Below are positions 14,450-28,410 of a DNA stretch of 64,000 bases, piece by piece. The stretch's first letter is position 1, and the number at the start of each line of letters is the position of its first letter. The notes beneath the pieces were generated by a model, which did not search any database, was not told the DNA's origin, and saw only the letters and a program-made list of their open reading frames with translations. The translations under genes and the position numbers were made by a program. Origin of the DNA: Phylloscopus collybita (lineage: Eukaryota > Chordata > Aves > Passeriformes > Phylloscopidae); NCBI GenBank assembly GCA_027886175.1, contig JAJNNQ010000003.1:24531501-24595500 (forward strand), in the 5' to 3' direction.

Positions 14450-14525
14450 GATCCTGCACTTATGTAGCACTTCAGCTCTCAAAAAACATCTTGGTGTTTT
14501 ATGAATTTAACAAGATAAAGTACAC
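14450..14525 (+). repeat. Possible ancient L3/CR1-like repeat fragment
   Basis: CTGCACTTATGTAGCACTT, followed by CTCAAAAAACATCTTGGTG and TTTATGAATTTAAC, resembles the degraded tail of old amniote repeats, in which a 'tatatagcac...ctcaaagcactttac' phrase precedes a 'cattatcccc' block. The match is from memory and weak. Confidence 0.35.
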
Positions 14526-17500
14526 ACTCTCTTCACCCAACACTGAGGTGTGGGCTGCTCAGGGATGAAATGCTGCAGCTGCTGCACTTTAATAGTTCAC
14601 TACAAGTTTTATAGCAGCAAGAAAATACCATCTATGCACTAGAAACTGCATTTTGATACTTGAAAATTGGGAGTTAGCCATGCATAAAGGAGAGGAAAAA
14701 AAAAAGCAACCACCACAACTCGCTTGGTTTGTGCCTGACATCCAGGGTTTTTTATTCATTGCTGCCCAAGTCATGGATGGAAGAAAGAGGGAAGTGATTT
14801 GTTTTATCCTCCCTGACAGATCTGAATTTGATCTCGGGTATTATTATTGTGTGTGTGCTTCTATCACAGCTGTGCACGGCCAGCTAATGACCAGCACTGA
14901 GACTACCCTGAAACAGAGGTGCCCTTTGAAAGGCCACCAGCTCTTCTCCATCCACATCAGGCAGCTTGAGCAATGCAGAACAGCAGCAGCATCAGTGCAG
15001 AGTTCTGTATTTCCCAGTGTTTTCTCCCCTACTGATCAGTGGTAGCTGACAGATCAGCTTCTGGGCACACGCAGGAAGCTCCTGTTTGCTCACTGAAGTT
15101 GGGTCACTGTTTTCAATGCAAAGCACGTTCCTTCCTCTCCCAGTTCAACTCTCACCACTCCCTGGGCTGTCCCTTCAGATTATTTTAACATTATTCATAA
15201 CACTGCATCCCCCATCACCTACCTCTGCTGTCTGGAAGAGCCCTCTTATCTGTCAGCCACGTCAATCCTCCGACTGCTTCCAAACTTTCTTCAAAAAACC
15301 TCTCTCCTGTCACTTCTTAGCTCTCTTGGTTTCTTTCCTCCTCTGTGATTTTTATGTGGTCATTCATCTTAATGGAAATTTCCCCCAGAAAGCTGGGTAT
15401 GTGCCACCAGTTACCTTTTTCACATGTTTTTTAGACATTTGATCCAATGAATAAAGTTGCATATAAAATAAAACTATTTTATTTATGAGCTGCAAGCACT
15501 AATTCCCAACATTTGTTCCAAGAATTCAAAGTAAAATACTCTCTCCTGCTTTGTGTAGCTGCCATGAGTGCTAGTGGATGTAACATACAGCCAGTGAGGA
15601 GAGCCTGCTCTTTGGTGAAAAGAAAGAGTTCATTTGGACTGATATTCTAAAACAAGAGAGTCTGTTTAACTCAAAGTCTGTTCAGTGGCTCAAGCCACCT
15701 CAGAGTATTCAGCAAAAGGACTCCCCTGTGCAGCCTCAGCAATTTGGGACTGGATGTTGAAGCTGCACTTCTCTATGACAGTGAATAAGTTACTTTCTGG
15801 AAGATGGAATAAGGGACTTTAGAGGTCCGACTGCAGGTAATTAACAAGAAAACTTTTTATATGCTGCTTCGCAGAGCCCCTGGATAAACACCTCAAGGAG
15901 TCTTCTCCAAACCAAAGGGGTTTGGATTGCTCTGTGTGGGTAGAAATGCAGCAATTTCAGGATTTCAAAAGCCAATATGCCTGAAAGTCCAAATTTATAG
16001 TTACATTGAAATTACTGTGCAAGCCACATTACACAACATACATTGGAACCTAATGAGAAGAGATTTCCATGTTACTCCTCATTCTCACAGGTAAGAATGT
16101 CAGTCCAAGTGAAAGCACTGCACACTAAACACAGAATGAAGACACAGTACCATTACTTGCATAAATATTTACCCTGGCTCTCTTAGGACACTAATCTCCT
16201 TACATCAGTGATGGACACAGACCAGAACCTGGAGAGCAAGAACAAACACAGGCTGGCCTGTGTAAAATACCTGAACTTGGCATTGGGAATACCTCTCTGT
16301 GCAGTGTATGCCATTTTACAGGAACTGCATTAAGTCCCATGAGCTTCAGATCAGCTTTCCAGAGTCCCAGTCCGACTGCCTGAGGTTTCACTTCCTCTGA
16401 TAAGGCAGAAATTCCACGTGCAAAAGGATATTTTGGCCACCCATCTCCAGCATTATTGCAAAAGGAAATTAGCTAATACTTTCTCAGTATTTCAAGCATT
16501 CCCCATACAGGACATATCATCATTTGGTCAAAATCCAAAAATCTCCAAAGCTAAACATGTGTACGTGGAAGGGGCTGATATATCACTTGTACATCAGCCC
16601 TCTTCAACTCCCAAGCTCCCTGAAGAAGCCTGGAAACAAGTTCATCATTCAGCCATTTGCTTTCATATTCATCCCAGATATTTGACACGAAGGCCTTACA
16701 TGCTTGGGGTCTCCCTATAAGCAGTAGCCCATAAAGCTCACTGAAGGGCAGGGGGAATCCTCTGCAGAGCCAGGGTCTCCCCTCTGCAGGGGAGGGACTT
16801 TGCTGTAGGTGGCCATGAAGATGATGGTGACAAGGGGGCCCACCAGAGCAGGCCAAGTGGGATGGATGTGCAGGCAGGGCATCACCACCTACCCATATCA
16901 GCATCCTCTGCAGCCACCACCAGCCCCTGGAGCCAAAGCCATGTGTTTGCTGCACAGTTTCATACTGGTCATGAGCTTGAGGAGTGATATTTGCAAAGCA
17001 CCTTGTTATGTTCTAATGAGAGATGCCAGGAAAAATAAATTATAGAGAAATAATACTGCCTTCTAAAGTGAAAACCTGGGAAGTGTCCAGAGAGATCTAT
17101 GCAAGTAGTACACTTTAACCACAGGATTTCTGCAATAGTTTTCTATTAACCATCAATCACTAGCTGTAAATCTAGTCTGCCTTCATTAGAAACCAGAAAC
17201 AGGAACAACTGAAGTGGTCTTCCACACTAAATATGTTGCACCCTTATGCTACAACTTACCTTTCTCTAAATAATGCTAATTTCCCCTATGCTTAATATAA
17301 AGAATACTGCAAAGACAGCAGTACAGTTATTTATTTGCAAGGGAATGCAAAGGTGAAAGGCAAACCGTTATTATTTACAGACCACAATGCTGCAGTGGAA
17401 AAGCAGAAGACACTGCCTCTTCCCCAGGGAGATTTCATTGGAAGTGAAGCAGAAACAACACTGAACAGTCACAAACAGTACGTGGAAGAACATATTTTGA

Positions 17501-19567
17501 GCTGCCCTTATTTCTACACAGATTATTATGTACAGTGATTATGTCGAGACTTATAACCCCTCATACTTTGTGTCTGTCTGTGTCTGTGTACAGTGTTTTA
17601 AAGTTCAGTGCCTCGCAGAAGAAGTGCATTTTAAAAGGAAGGTTTTATGCAACTCAGTAGAGTCACCCTGAATTCAACTTGATGCTGTTTTTCAGGTGAA
17701 GGAGGCTCTAGCAAAGCCTAACACTCAATGTAAGACCTCCTTCAAAATCCCCACTTATAAAAACAAGGAAGGCATGCAGAAAGATCCAAGAGCATTATGA
17801 GGCTACAGGATTAATGCCTTAAAAATCTGCCAATTCAGGCCAGACTTTAACAGCCATGTACTAATCAGGAGCATCTTTGTAGAAAAACATGCTCTTTTCA
17901 GCTTCTCCAGTCCTGAGTGTTCACATACAGAGTAGAAAAGAGAATTTAACAACTAATGCTCTAAGAAGAGGGTTTTGTTAGGTATCTTTGGCACTTGGGT
18001 GCCAAAATCCCACTCCAGGTTTCTGTGGTTGAAACCTGAGGGGACAGCAGTGTGGAACCACGTGGGTTTGTGGGGCTACTTCTCCAAGGGCACAGGTCAC
18101 CTTCAAGAGCAACAGTGAGCAGCTGCACCACATAGCTGCAAGAGAGAATCTCTACAGCACAGACATCTTCTCTGGTTTTGTCAACTTCAGAGCAACTTCA
18201 AATGATTTACTGCACTATAAAATGCAAAATAAGCCATCTCCCACAGCTTTGTTGCATAGTCCTGATGAGATACAGGGTTTTTACCAAGGTTTTTTGATAT
18301 TTTGCTGTGATTTAGGATGTGTTCAAGCCTAAGGTTAAAATCTACTGTAGTAGGTGTTAAAGTAGTTTCATTAGCAATTAAAGGCACTAAAAACAGACCT
18401 AAAGACTAAAAAAAAACCTCATGAGCAATAACCCAAAAATGGCCATAGGGACAAAGGACATAGTAGAAGAAGTACAGTTTGGATCTGAGGTCCGTACTTA
18501 CAATGACTTAGCTACCTCCTCCAAAAGCCAAAGCAATTCTGCAAATGCAAAAAGGTAAAAATAACATCCTCCTCTGAGTATCATTGCTGAGGTACTGGAC
18601 TGCTGCCACTTTCTTTAGCAGCTGAAAGAGAAAGGCAGATTCACTGCCCTTTTCTCTTTTGTTGGTACAGAACATTCACATCCCAAATTACCAGAACACC
18701 TCTGGAAAATCTCCAAGCCTGAGCAGCTTAAAGCAAAAAATAACGGGCAAACTGTGCAACATTCCCGAAAGCTGGGATTCTAAAGGCTGTGTAGGATTGC
18801 AAGGCTCTGTTGTCCAGAAGATAAATGGGATTAGCATGAGCAATAAAATAACATCAGCCTGGTGAAGCTCCATCTGCACACCGCTCTATGTGGGACGTTT
18901 GAAGGATGACCCAATGCTTACCCACTGAACTTAAATATCAGAAGAAATGCTGCAGCTTTCCTAAGCCACAGCACCAGGCTGTTCCTGGTGGCCTGGGGGG
19001 ACATCTTCTCCTTCCTCCCAGCCACCCCAGCTCCCAGCCCTGGGCTGTGTGTGCTGTGTGTAACCCCTCCTAGACCAGAAGCACTGCCCAGAAAGATCTG
19101 GTTCATTGGTATCCCTGGTCTAAGCCCTGGGAGCTCCAGAGAAATCCCAAACCCCACTGCAGCTGATGCCTTGGAGTGGCTCCCTAGAACAGAGGCTAGA
19201 CAAGGTAAAGAGAATAAAGTGGGTGTTTATGAAAGGCCTTCAACAGATACACCTTGGGCAGTCAGAGCCTCCCAGAGGCTGCACCCAAGGTGGACAATGG
19301 TCATGAGTTTTTCATACAGAAATCAGTTTGGTCCATTTACATATTGGGGGTTAATGCTCCAATTACAGCTTCAGGTAATGAAGTCATTTACCCCCAGTTT
19401 GCTTCCTCCAAAATCACTTTATTTTATACTTTTCAGGGCCTGAAGCTGTAGGGTGTCCTTGGTTCTCAAGCCTGGAAGGATTGTTTCATCCAACCAAAAT
19501 GTGAAGGGAGCTCACTAACACTCTCTACGGGTTCAGAATTATACCCTCATGTGGTACATGATCTGAA

Positions 19568-19595
19568 AAATATAAAAGCGAAAACTTTTATATTT
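19568..19595. repeat. Perfect inverted repeat, 11-bp arms, 6-nt loop
   Basis: AAATATAAAAG and CTTTTATATTT are exact reverse complements separated by CGAAAA. The stem is AT-rich, so RNA stability would be modest. It also places a TATAAAAG word on both strands. Confidence 0.8.
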
Positions 19596-22500
19596 CATCC
19601 CAGCCATGCCAGAGGTGCAGAGGGCAGTGGCGGCTCCCTGCCCCAAGGACACTGTTCCTGAGCTGTTCCTGTGGCAGCCAAGCTCTGCTGTGCTGTGATG
19701 CAGAGACCTGGGCACGGCTTCAAAAGCTACAGCAGCAGTGAGTCACGACACCAGTTACTCATAGCTGGCTGTAATGTTTAGGGAAGTGATCACAAGTATT
19801 TATACATCCAATATACAGAAACTGCCACCTCCTCCACACTGGGCTAAAGCTACAGCTGCTACTTGCCTCAAGCAGACAAAATATAAAAAGTTTGGAAGGC
19901 TGAACAGAAGCGGAGGGAGTGACCACAGAACACAACCAGGCTCCTGGGGGTGCCTGCACCATCCCTGAGTACTGCAAAGGTAGAGGGATTTAAAACAGCA
20001 AGTAAAGAGGAAAAAAAAAGGAAACCCTGAATTCTCTACTCATATTTTCAGTTCTGGGCTAACTTTTACAGTCAAAAGACTTTAATAAGATTTATGAGGA
20101 ATCATTTTATACATTGCCAAATACATCTAAAACCAGATCTTTAAAAACAAAGAGACTGAAAATAAACATCCAGTGAGTTTTATAACCTCCCTGTGTGCTA
20201 CTGAATTTGAGATAAGGGCAACCCCACTAAAGCAGGTGGGATTCCCAAGGTAAGAGAGCTCACACTGATGTGAGACAGAGTAAAGAGTAACTGGGTAAAA
20301 CACGTCTCCCAAGACCCGACCCACAGTTCATCTCTAGTAAGTACTTTTTGTTTCTGTCCTCAACACTTGCAACATGCCACTGACTTGCCTTTGTTTAGGG
20401 GAACATGTTTGAAGCCTGACTCTGCCCAACTATCCCATGTTGATCTTTTCCCAAGCATGAGGATGTAAATCAGCACTGAACAAAAACAAGCAGAACACCA
20501 ACCAGCCAAAAATTGCTGTGCAAACAGAAATGTTCAACTTGTCGAAGAACCAGCCTTTTATTCTCCTTCTCTTTCCTGTCATTCATGGTCCCACCTGTTG
20601 GTGAAACCCCAGAAGGCCTCTCCTCCAAAGCATGTTGTTTCCTCATCCCCATGGATTTCAGTCAAAAAGCAGAGAGATAAAAATGCCACACCAAACAATT
20701 TCCCCAGCTCTGGTGCCGCCTCTTGCAGAGAGCTTTCAGCTAACCAAAGTTTAAATTAACTTTCTGAGAGGGCACAAAAGCCAGACCTCATGTAATTACA
20801 TACTCATCTCTCCCCTGGGCTCGATATTTATTTATTTTAGCATGTCTAACAGCTCTCTTGGGCTTGCTCTACAGCTCTGGAAAAATGATTACTTAGTCCC
20901 TGGGCCTACAAACTGTATTCTGTGTAAATTTTACCTCCAGAGCTATGCCGGGTGATTAAAAAAGGCAGAGTTTATCAAACTTTCTGAAAGCTTGATTTGC
21001 TTCATGGCTCACCTGTCTTCATAAAACCCACTGCAGGCTGAAACAATGGGTAAAATTTCACGACCAGCACTTGAGTAAGAAAGAGAAGATGAATGCAACC
21101 ACTTAACTTTATTGATTTTTATTTTTGTCTTGTTTTCTTTCACAATAATTGGCAAGGGTTATTTGGTCTTTGGTTTTTTGGGTTTTATTTTAAAAACCAC
21201 CTTATGAGGTTATTAATAAAAGTTCACAGCCCACTACACTTTAAATCTTTTTTTAGCTCTCAATGGGGACACGATCCACAGTTTGAGATGGAGACAATGT
21301 TTCTGGCCTTAAAAACCTGTTACCTCTTCTATTGATGCTTGGGTTTGCACACCAGTCACTCCCCTGCAGCACCCAACAACTGACTCTTGTGGGCTTTAGA
21401 GCTTTCCCCATTATCAGAAGGACTTTCCAAGCTGTGGATTTTGTGCCATTAGAGGTCCATGTGCAAAAGCAGATGTTTTCCCACCAAGGTGCTGCCCTGG
21501 AGGTCCATTTGAAAAACATTAGAGTGAATATATGAATGCACGGAAACACGCAGCTTTGTGTTTGTTTGTTTTAAAAAATGGTATTTCATAACATGCTGGC
21601 TCAACAGCTGCAACGAGCTCGGGACTGGGCTCCTCCAAAGGGGATATCCCATTAAGATACATGACAAATTGAGCATTTGTGTTGATATAAGATCTGCTTT
21701 TCTCACGCTCTAGGAAAATGTGGTGTATTATCTCGTTGTCTGGAGCTTGAGGGTAACTGAACTGAGGATTATGTGAGGCTGGCAAGGACCTTTGTCCCCC
21801 TCCCTTCTCTACAGGCTGCACATGCAGTTTTTAGCAGCGTTCCCAACATTTCACTGCAGACAGAGCAGCAAACCTTGTACAAAGCCACCTCTCCTGGAGG
21901 AGCAGACACGTAATTTGTTTCTCATTCTCAGTGGGTCTCCAGGAGCCTGGCAGCCAGGCTTCAGACTACAGCTTTAATGTGTGCCTGCCCCATAAAGTGT
22001 CAGTGGGAAATACAGCCCTTTACCTGCAGCCTTCCCTTCCAGCCTGCCAGCCTGACTCTCCTCCTGCTCTCACACCAACCCTGCCAAGGCACCAGAGACA
22101 CAACCACATTCTGATGGCCTTGCCAGTAAAAAGTCATTGTATCTATTCATGGTCTGCACTAAAGACTATAAAAATAAATTTCATGCTAAACCATGAAAGA
22201 GCTGGTTCTCAATGAACATGAATTGACAGCCTCATAACTGTATGATGTCTGGTTTTTAGCATTGTGGTATGTTAGTTTGTAGCTCAGGTTTTATCCATGC
22301 AGGCTCTTTTTGCACCCCTAACATTTTGGCCCCTCTGGCCCAATCAGCCTCTCCTGGATCACCAGCCTGGGAACAGCTGGATTCAGTCAGCAAACTTCTG
22401 CTCTCTGGTGTAGGGTGACATGGCCAGCAAGAACCATGCTGCCAGCCTCAGAAAAACAAGTATAAAAGCAAGCCTAAAGCTGCAGTGGAGGAGGAGAGGA

Positions 22501-22832
22501 AGAGAGAAGAGGAATCACATTTTTGTCTGTATCACAAATACAGTTTCATTTTGTTCTTAGCCTGGCTAAATCAACCACTGTTCCCTGACCATCCTGTGTC
22601 ACTCTTAAAATACAGTAAAGACTGCAACCATACTAATGAAAATCAAGAGAAATAGGAAATGTAATTCTGAATGCTGACTTCTCAAAGCAACCTCAAGCAA
22701 ATCACTCTTCTTCATAGCAACTTGATTTCCCCAACCACAAAACAGAAGAGCAAACGCTGTGCTGTTACTTTATTTGAGCGGCTGTTCCGAAGTCTCTTAG
22801 GATATGCTTCGCAGATGGAGAAGTTGATGAGG

Positions 22833-22864
22833 ATATATATATATATAGATATATATGCATATAT
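22833..22864. repeat. (AT)n microsatellite
   Basis: An alternating AT tract of about 32 bases, interrupted by single G and GC changes. It is the only sizeable dinucleotide array in the intron. Confidence 0.9.
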
Positions 22865-25800
22865 GAAACATTCATATGCCCCAGCGTGCTGAGCTTCCAA
22901 CATGGCAAAGCAGCAATGGCAATGAGAGAGTGGAAAATATCATTTAACTCATGATGGCAGCTTTCAAAGTGTAACAGCATGAGTTCCTTCCTTCCTTCCA
23001 CAGGTGCAATTGCCTGGGTAAGGGAGGTGGGATCTCATTATACCAGCTATGAACAGTTTGTCCTCCTTGCTGGTCACTAGCAACACACTTTTCTATGTTT
23101 TAGGACCTGGACAAGCAGGAGAAAATAAATATCTTATCAAGGGAGAAGACTGCAGATATTTTTTTATGACCTGTGGGAACAGAAGTCCTAATGCAAATTT
23201 TTGCAATGCAAAACATTGCATAAATGTCTCCAGAAAAAAATTGTTAACTCTGGATGGTGCCCATCTCCTAAATGCTTAATTGTGAAATTATTTCCCAGAA
23301 GAGTTTGTTTGTGTTTTGCTGAACCATTAAGGACAGGCAGCTCAGATCTATGCAAAACCCCCAGCAACAAATACTTAAAGTATGGGAATGTTTTAGGCCA
23401 GCCAGAGAATTGGGACTGCTAACAGAAATCAACAAGTTCAGACTTTAAAATGAAAAAGGCGACACTTCAGGATTGCTTTATAACACAGACATAAAAGAGA
23501 TGATAACTATTTAAAATACTTCATAAAAGTACTGGAACTAAGCATCTCCTAGAGCAGAGCCCTGACAAATCACCCAGCCACCTACATGCATTCATGGTTG
23601 TGTCTGTCCAGGGATCACTTAGACCTAAATTAGCAACGGAAGTCATTACACAAGGAATAATTCCAAGAAACTGGAGTCTCAGAAGCAGAAAGTGGATGAA
23701 GAAATCGAAATTGCAGGCAATGGGGCAAAATGACAGCACACCAGACAGGCTGTTTCCTCAATGAAAGAAATGTGAATTATAAAAAAGTCAGGCAGTCAGC
23801 ATGTGTCAGAAGTGCCCTGAGGAGATTATCCTTATTTCCCCCTTTTGGCTGCAGGAGGCCATTTAACACTTTCCATTTAAGTGAGAAGGCACATGATGGG
23901 GTTCCCTAAAAGCCATGAACACAGACTCCTCCGAGCCTTAGGATTGCTTCTGCCAGGGGTAATTGCAGTCCCCTAGTCCTGTCAGGCTGTGGGCAGCCAG
24001 CACCCACCACACAGAAAGCCCAGCTTCTCTGCAACAAATTTATCTCTGAGAGGGAATGAAATTCAAGGAGACTTGAAATTGAAGAAGAGTGCAGAAACCA
24101 CACTGCTATTTCCTGTGCCTCGCTTGACAAAATGGGACCTGATATTTGAGATGGGCAGAGCCCTTCATCTCATTACTCTGTGACAGGATGAGAGAATTTG
24201 TGCAGGAAATGATGTGTGATGTTTCTCCATCCTGGTGAAGTACAGAAAAGGTGCTTGAAACTCCCAATGTGTTCTGCATTGCGCAGCCCTAAAAAGAAAG
24301 TCCAAAAAGGCTGTTAAACCCTTAGAGACCTGAAGCCACAGATCTCTTAAGGCATTGGAGAGCATCCTCAGGCAAATGATCACAATATTCTCACCCTTGT
24401 CCTTTTCTCTTCCTCTAACATCTGCACTTGGACTGCCAAGCCACACAGATGTTTGCTCTGATGTGTTATCCCCTCTGTTCAGCTCTCCTCCTCCCCTCAT
24501 GGATGTCTGGCTCTGGAGATGCACTGTGAAGGTGGCACCAAGTCCAGCTTCAAACCAATTTTCAGCTGCCCCTAGAGCAGGGTAGGTGTGTGCTGCAGAG
24601 CCAAGCAGTGCAGGAAGGAAAGGCAGTGCCATCAGCAGCACTGATGTGGCTGTCCCAAAACAAGAGAAATTCCTGTCCATGGCTCCATCCCATCCAGGAG
24701 AGGAGCAGCTCTGCAGCTGCCAAGTGCTGCAAACCACAAAGGCTGATCAAGTAGGGGCCATACTGGTAGACATGTGTACCAAATTGGGACAGCTTTTTCT
24801 TTCCCTCTGTCGCTGAGCAGGGCAGAGGAAATGCCCTCTGGATACACACACGCACCCAAACCACAGAGAGCCTGCTCTGGGGGAGCTCAGTCCTAATCAC
24901 AACCAGGTCTCTGCTGCTGGAAGCTCCTGGTCTGTGTTTTTTAGCCTCTCACAGCACAGACCCAAAGGCACAGGCTGCCTCTTCTCCATGCAACAAGGCA
25001 CTGTCCCTGGCAGTGGTTTGAAGAGCAGCTTTCAGTTGGTCAAGATTTTACACTCCTTCCCTTTCTGGCTGAGGAGAATGGATTGAGAGCAGTCCTGAGG
25101 AGAGGACTTGGGGGTGTCAGTGGATGAGAAAGAGACCAGCCAGTGGGCTGCAAGGTGAATGGACTCTGCTATCTGTTGGACTGGAACTGCAAAAGCCCTT
25201 GTTCCCAGCCCAGTGGTTTAGCTTTAAGAGAAGCTTTAATGGAAGCAGTTCAATCAACACAGGTGGCTTTGAAAATCCTACTCTTAAAATCCTTTGTGTG
25301 TCTGCAGCTGCTGCTTGGCCAACTGAGAAGCCCTGAGGCTTCAGCCAAGTTGCTTCTCCCCATTTGTTGTGAGCACTGGGGCTCCTGCCTGGCCTGAGCC
25401 TTGCTGGCTGAAGGAGGATGGAACAGCAGCATGAAGGCTGAGGTTATGCTCTGCTCAGGGGAGTCAGAAAGCCCTGGCTGCATCTCTGTTGCAGAGATTT
25501 CCAGCCCCAGAGCCACTAGTGCATATCCTTTCCTCATGACTAAGCTCAATAAAGCTCAGCACCCTGACCCTGTGTGTGACAAGTCCGATTTTCACCTTGT
25601 CAATCCTGATGAAAGGTCTTTACAGGCTGTCCCTGCACACCCCGGGCAGCCCTCGTGGGGCCTTATCAAATGTTGCTGAAAGGAGAGGAACCCAGACAGA
25701 TGGCTGGTTGGGAAGGCCCTGTAACCTGTGATCTGGACGTGCAGGAAGCAGCTCCAATTTGTCTTGACTTCTGGTTCCTTTGCAAGAGGCAAGAGTTTTT

Positions 25801-25970
25801 ACATAAACAAAGTGAAAGCAGAGGCTGCAGTGGTGACAGACAAGCCCTGAGAGCTTCAGCAGAGGTTAGGACCTAGGACAGGTTGCATCCCAGCAGTATT
25901 TTGTAAAAGGTACAGCTGTTAATTCTCAGGCTGGACAAGGTAGAGAGCTCTCCTTTATGAATTATAGATT

Positions 25971-26002
25971 ATCGATATCAAAGCACCAAGTGCATCGATA
26001 TC
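25971..26002. promoter_or_regulatory. Paired ATCGATATC motifs (ONECUT/CUX-like)
   Basis: The 9-mer ATCGATATC occurs at 25971-25979 and again at 25994-26002, 23 bp apart, about two helical turns. ATCGAT is the core of ONECUT (HNF6) and CUX homeodomain sites. CpG is rare in the surrounding intron, so two exact copies so close together stand out. Function is unproven. Confidence 0.4.
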
Positions 26003-27935
26003 CTAATGCTCAGCTAAATGCAGGAGAGGAGGGAGAGCAGCCACACAGACACACCTCATTTCCCAATCTGGTGTGAGTTTATCATCAAAAAATTTTGGAG
26101 GCCAAGGGACACACTTCCAAAAGCACTCCCATAAGGCTGCAGACGAGCGGTTAGATCTTCAAAGAGCCCACTCTAATTCAGGCACATAATGAAGGGGACA
26201 GATTAAAACAAAATAAAGCAAAACCCATGCTGAGACAACAGCAGCTGCCCGTGTCCACCAGCACCTGAGAACGACAGCTGAGAGGGAAACGTGGGCCACT
26301 GGGGAGAGCTGCAACCCTGCAGCCTCACCCAGCAACCCCTGCTCCTCCTGCCAGGTGCTCTGCAAAATCTGGCCAAGGAACCACACTGGGGGAAGGCAGC
26401 ACATGCAAACCAGCAGGAAATGTTCTCCTGATGGCAGGGGATGATGGCACAGGCCTCACAAAGCATCCCCCCTTCGGGTAGAAAAGACAAAGGGTTCTGT
26501 GGGATTTAGTAACTGGGAAGCTTACATTACTGCAAACAAACACTTCTAGCTTTTGCAGATGTCTGAAGGACTGGCAGGCAGCTGTGCAAAAGGAACATGA
26601 GGAAATTGCCCATAAGAAAATGGTTAATTCACACCAAAAAGGCAAGAGCAAAAGTGCTTGGCAGATCTTCTGAGGGCAAAGTTACAAACCCCACTTACTG
26701 AAAGTCTGGATCTGGGAAACTCAATCTGATAGAGTTAAAAGACACTATTTTGGCCTGTCAGAGCCCTGAACCAGCCAAGTTCAGCCCAGCTGCTGCTGTT
26801 CACAGCTACAGTGGCACCCCTGAGCAGCGAACTAGAGAAACACAGCTTTTCCAGCACATCAGGGACCTCTGGGCAATGCCAGATAATTGTACATCATCAG
26901 CTAAAAATAAAAAATTACATTTATTTGGAAAAAGTTACATACTGGAAAAATACTAATTTTTAATTTAAATTATGACAGTGTTGAAAAAGGCAAAGGTAAG
27001 GCATTTTTAAATAGTTTCACCTAGGTGGCAAGAGGTGATGGTGGCTTCCTTCTTTTGTGTGTCCCACTAGTGCTTTGCACTACCATGTCAGAGTTGGCTG
27101 CAGAAGTGAGAAGAATTGTTAAGGAGGTATCCAGGTTTTCTCCTAGCAGTTTTAGTGGCTGGTTTCCTTTTGCCAGTGCTGTGCTTGGCTCTCTCGTGCT
27201 CCACTCCAAGATACTTCTACCAGTTCTCATTTACCAGGACCTGGCAGACAAGGCCACTTCTGATGGACAGAAGCCTGCAAACAGATGGCTCTTCACTGAG
27301 GTTCACAGAGACCAAGAGTTCCTCAGTTCCCCTGCTCTCACCTGACTCCCACAGGACCAGGGCTCCACTGCAGGTGGCCTGTCCTGACCTGACAGGTTTC
27401 CTGGGTGGATTAGAGTGAGGAGCCAAAGGCTGGAGCAGGTGGAAGCACCAGGAGGTGCCACTGGTGTGCACGGTGAGGGGCTGCCAGCACACCCCTGCCT
27501 CCAGGCTGGCAGGTATTATTTGCAAGAAAAGAGCAGCAGCACCATTACTGCACAAGACAAGTGATAAAACATCACTTAGTTTGTAACAGCTGAGTCTTCT
27601 GCCTCATGGGGTGGCAGAGATGGGCTCTTCAGAGAACCCTAAAGTTGCTCTCCCATGGAGGACAACAAAAAGCGTGGGGAGTTCTTCTTTACAGTTCCTT
27701 TTGTAGCATGCACTTAGGATGTTAGAAAAGTGCGTGTTTTTCTATGCAAAACACAGTGATGTTTTTGCTCTGCTTGGCTTCTCCTTATTATTGGCTTTTG
27801 CAGCACCTCATGTGCCTGGGGACACGTGGAGGTGTTTCATCAGACCTCAGTGCATTAGGCTGCATGAGGCATTAGAGGACTGAAGTCATGACCCAGCTGT
27901 CCTTTCCAGCTCCACACTCCATGTGTCAGGCCAAT

Positions 27936-27959
27936 ATTCCTTCTTGCTGAAGAAGGAAT
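27936..27959. repeat. Perfect hairpin, 10-bp arms, 4-nt loop
   Basis: ATTCCTTCTT and AAGAAGGAAT are exact complements around the tetraloop GCTG. It is too short to be a microRNA precursor by itself and may be chance. Confidence 0.75.
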
Positions 27960-28391
27960 GAACTCAGGTAACTCAATTAGCAACAAAGGATCAATTGAAT
28001 TAGTGTGGAAAACAGAAGATCAGGACAGGCAAGACTGCATGGATAGTGACTTTCTTGGTATATGAAACTCACCAGGAGATCACATTGCTCTGCCTTTTTC
28101 CACATCCAAAACAACTTTTTGAGCCTCCACAGTCATGCTTCTTTACCAAGCAGCATCCTTTCTTGCTGCCTCAAAACTAAAGTGTGCCCTACACACATGC
28201 CTGAAAATAAGAGGTAGGCCTTGAGTATTTGTCACTTGAGAAGTGAGCTTAGATTGTTTTTAATAGTTTGTGGTACTCATAACTGGTTTTAAACTGACAG
28301 GGCAAAGTGATAAAAGAGTAAGATCTGTGTTTCTGAGCTCACATCAAAGAAGAGCTTTAAAGAACCAGTAAAAAGGCTGACAAAAAAAATT

Positions 28392-28410
28392 AAAAAAAAA
28401 AAAAAAAAAA
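28392..28410. repeat. Poly-A run (19 A)
   Basis: An uninterrupted run of 19 A, preceded by a shorter A8 run. No SINE body or retrocopy is recognisable upstream, so it is treated as a simple repeat. Confidence 0.9.

Larger units (their letters stand above)
13807..25967. other. Intronic sequence with sparse simple repeats, no gene seen
   Basis: No exon or RNA gene is recognised. It includes a possible ancient repeat at 14450-14525, a perfect inverted repeat at 19568-19595, a T-rich patch at about 21100-21200, an AT microsatellite at 22833-22864, and several frames of 90-190 codons (for example 24165-24737 minus) with no known domains. Confidence 0.55.

Noticed and set aside
16134..16152. Minus-strand partial match to miR-149-5p, the microRNA hosted in mammalian GPC1 intron 1
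   Set aside because: About 16 of 19 bases agree in the body, but the seed (CUGGCUC) is not kept and the downstream sequence does not fold back with it, so it is probably chance.
24165..24737. 190-codon minus-strand frame
   Set aside because: No known domain, and antisense frames are open over the same bases.
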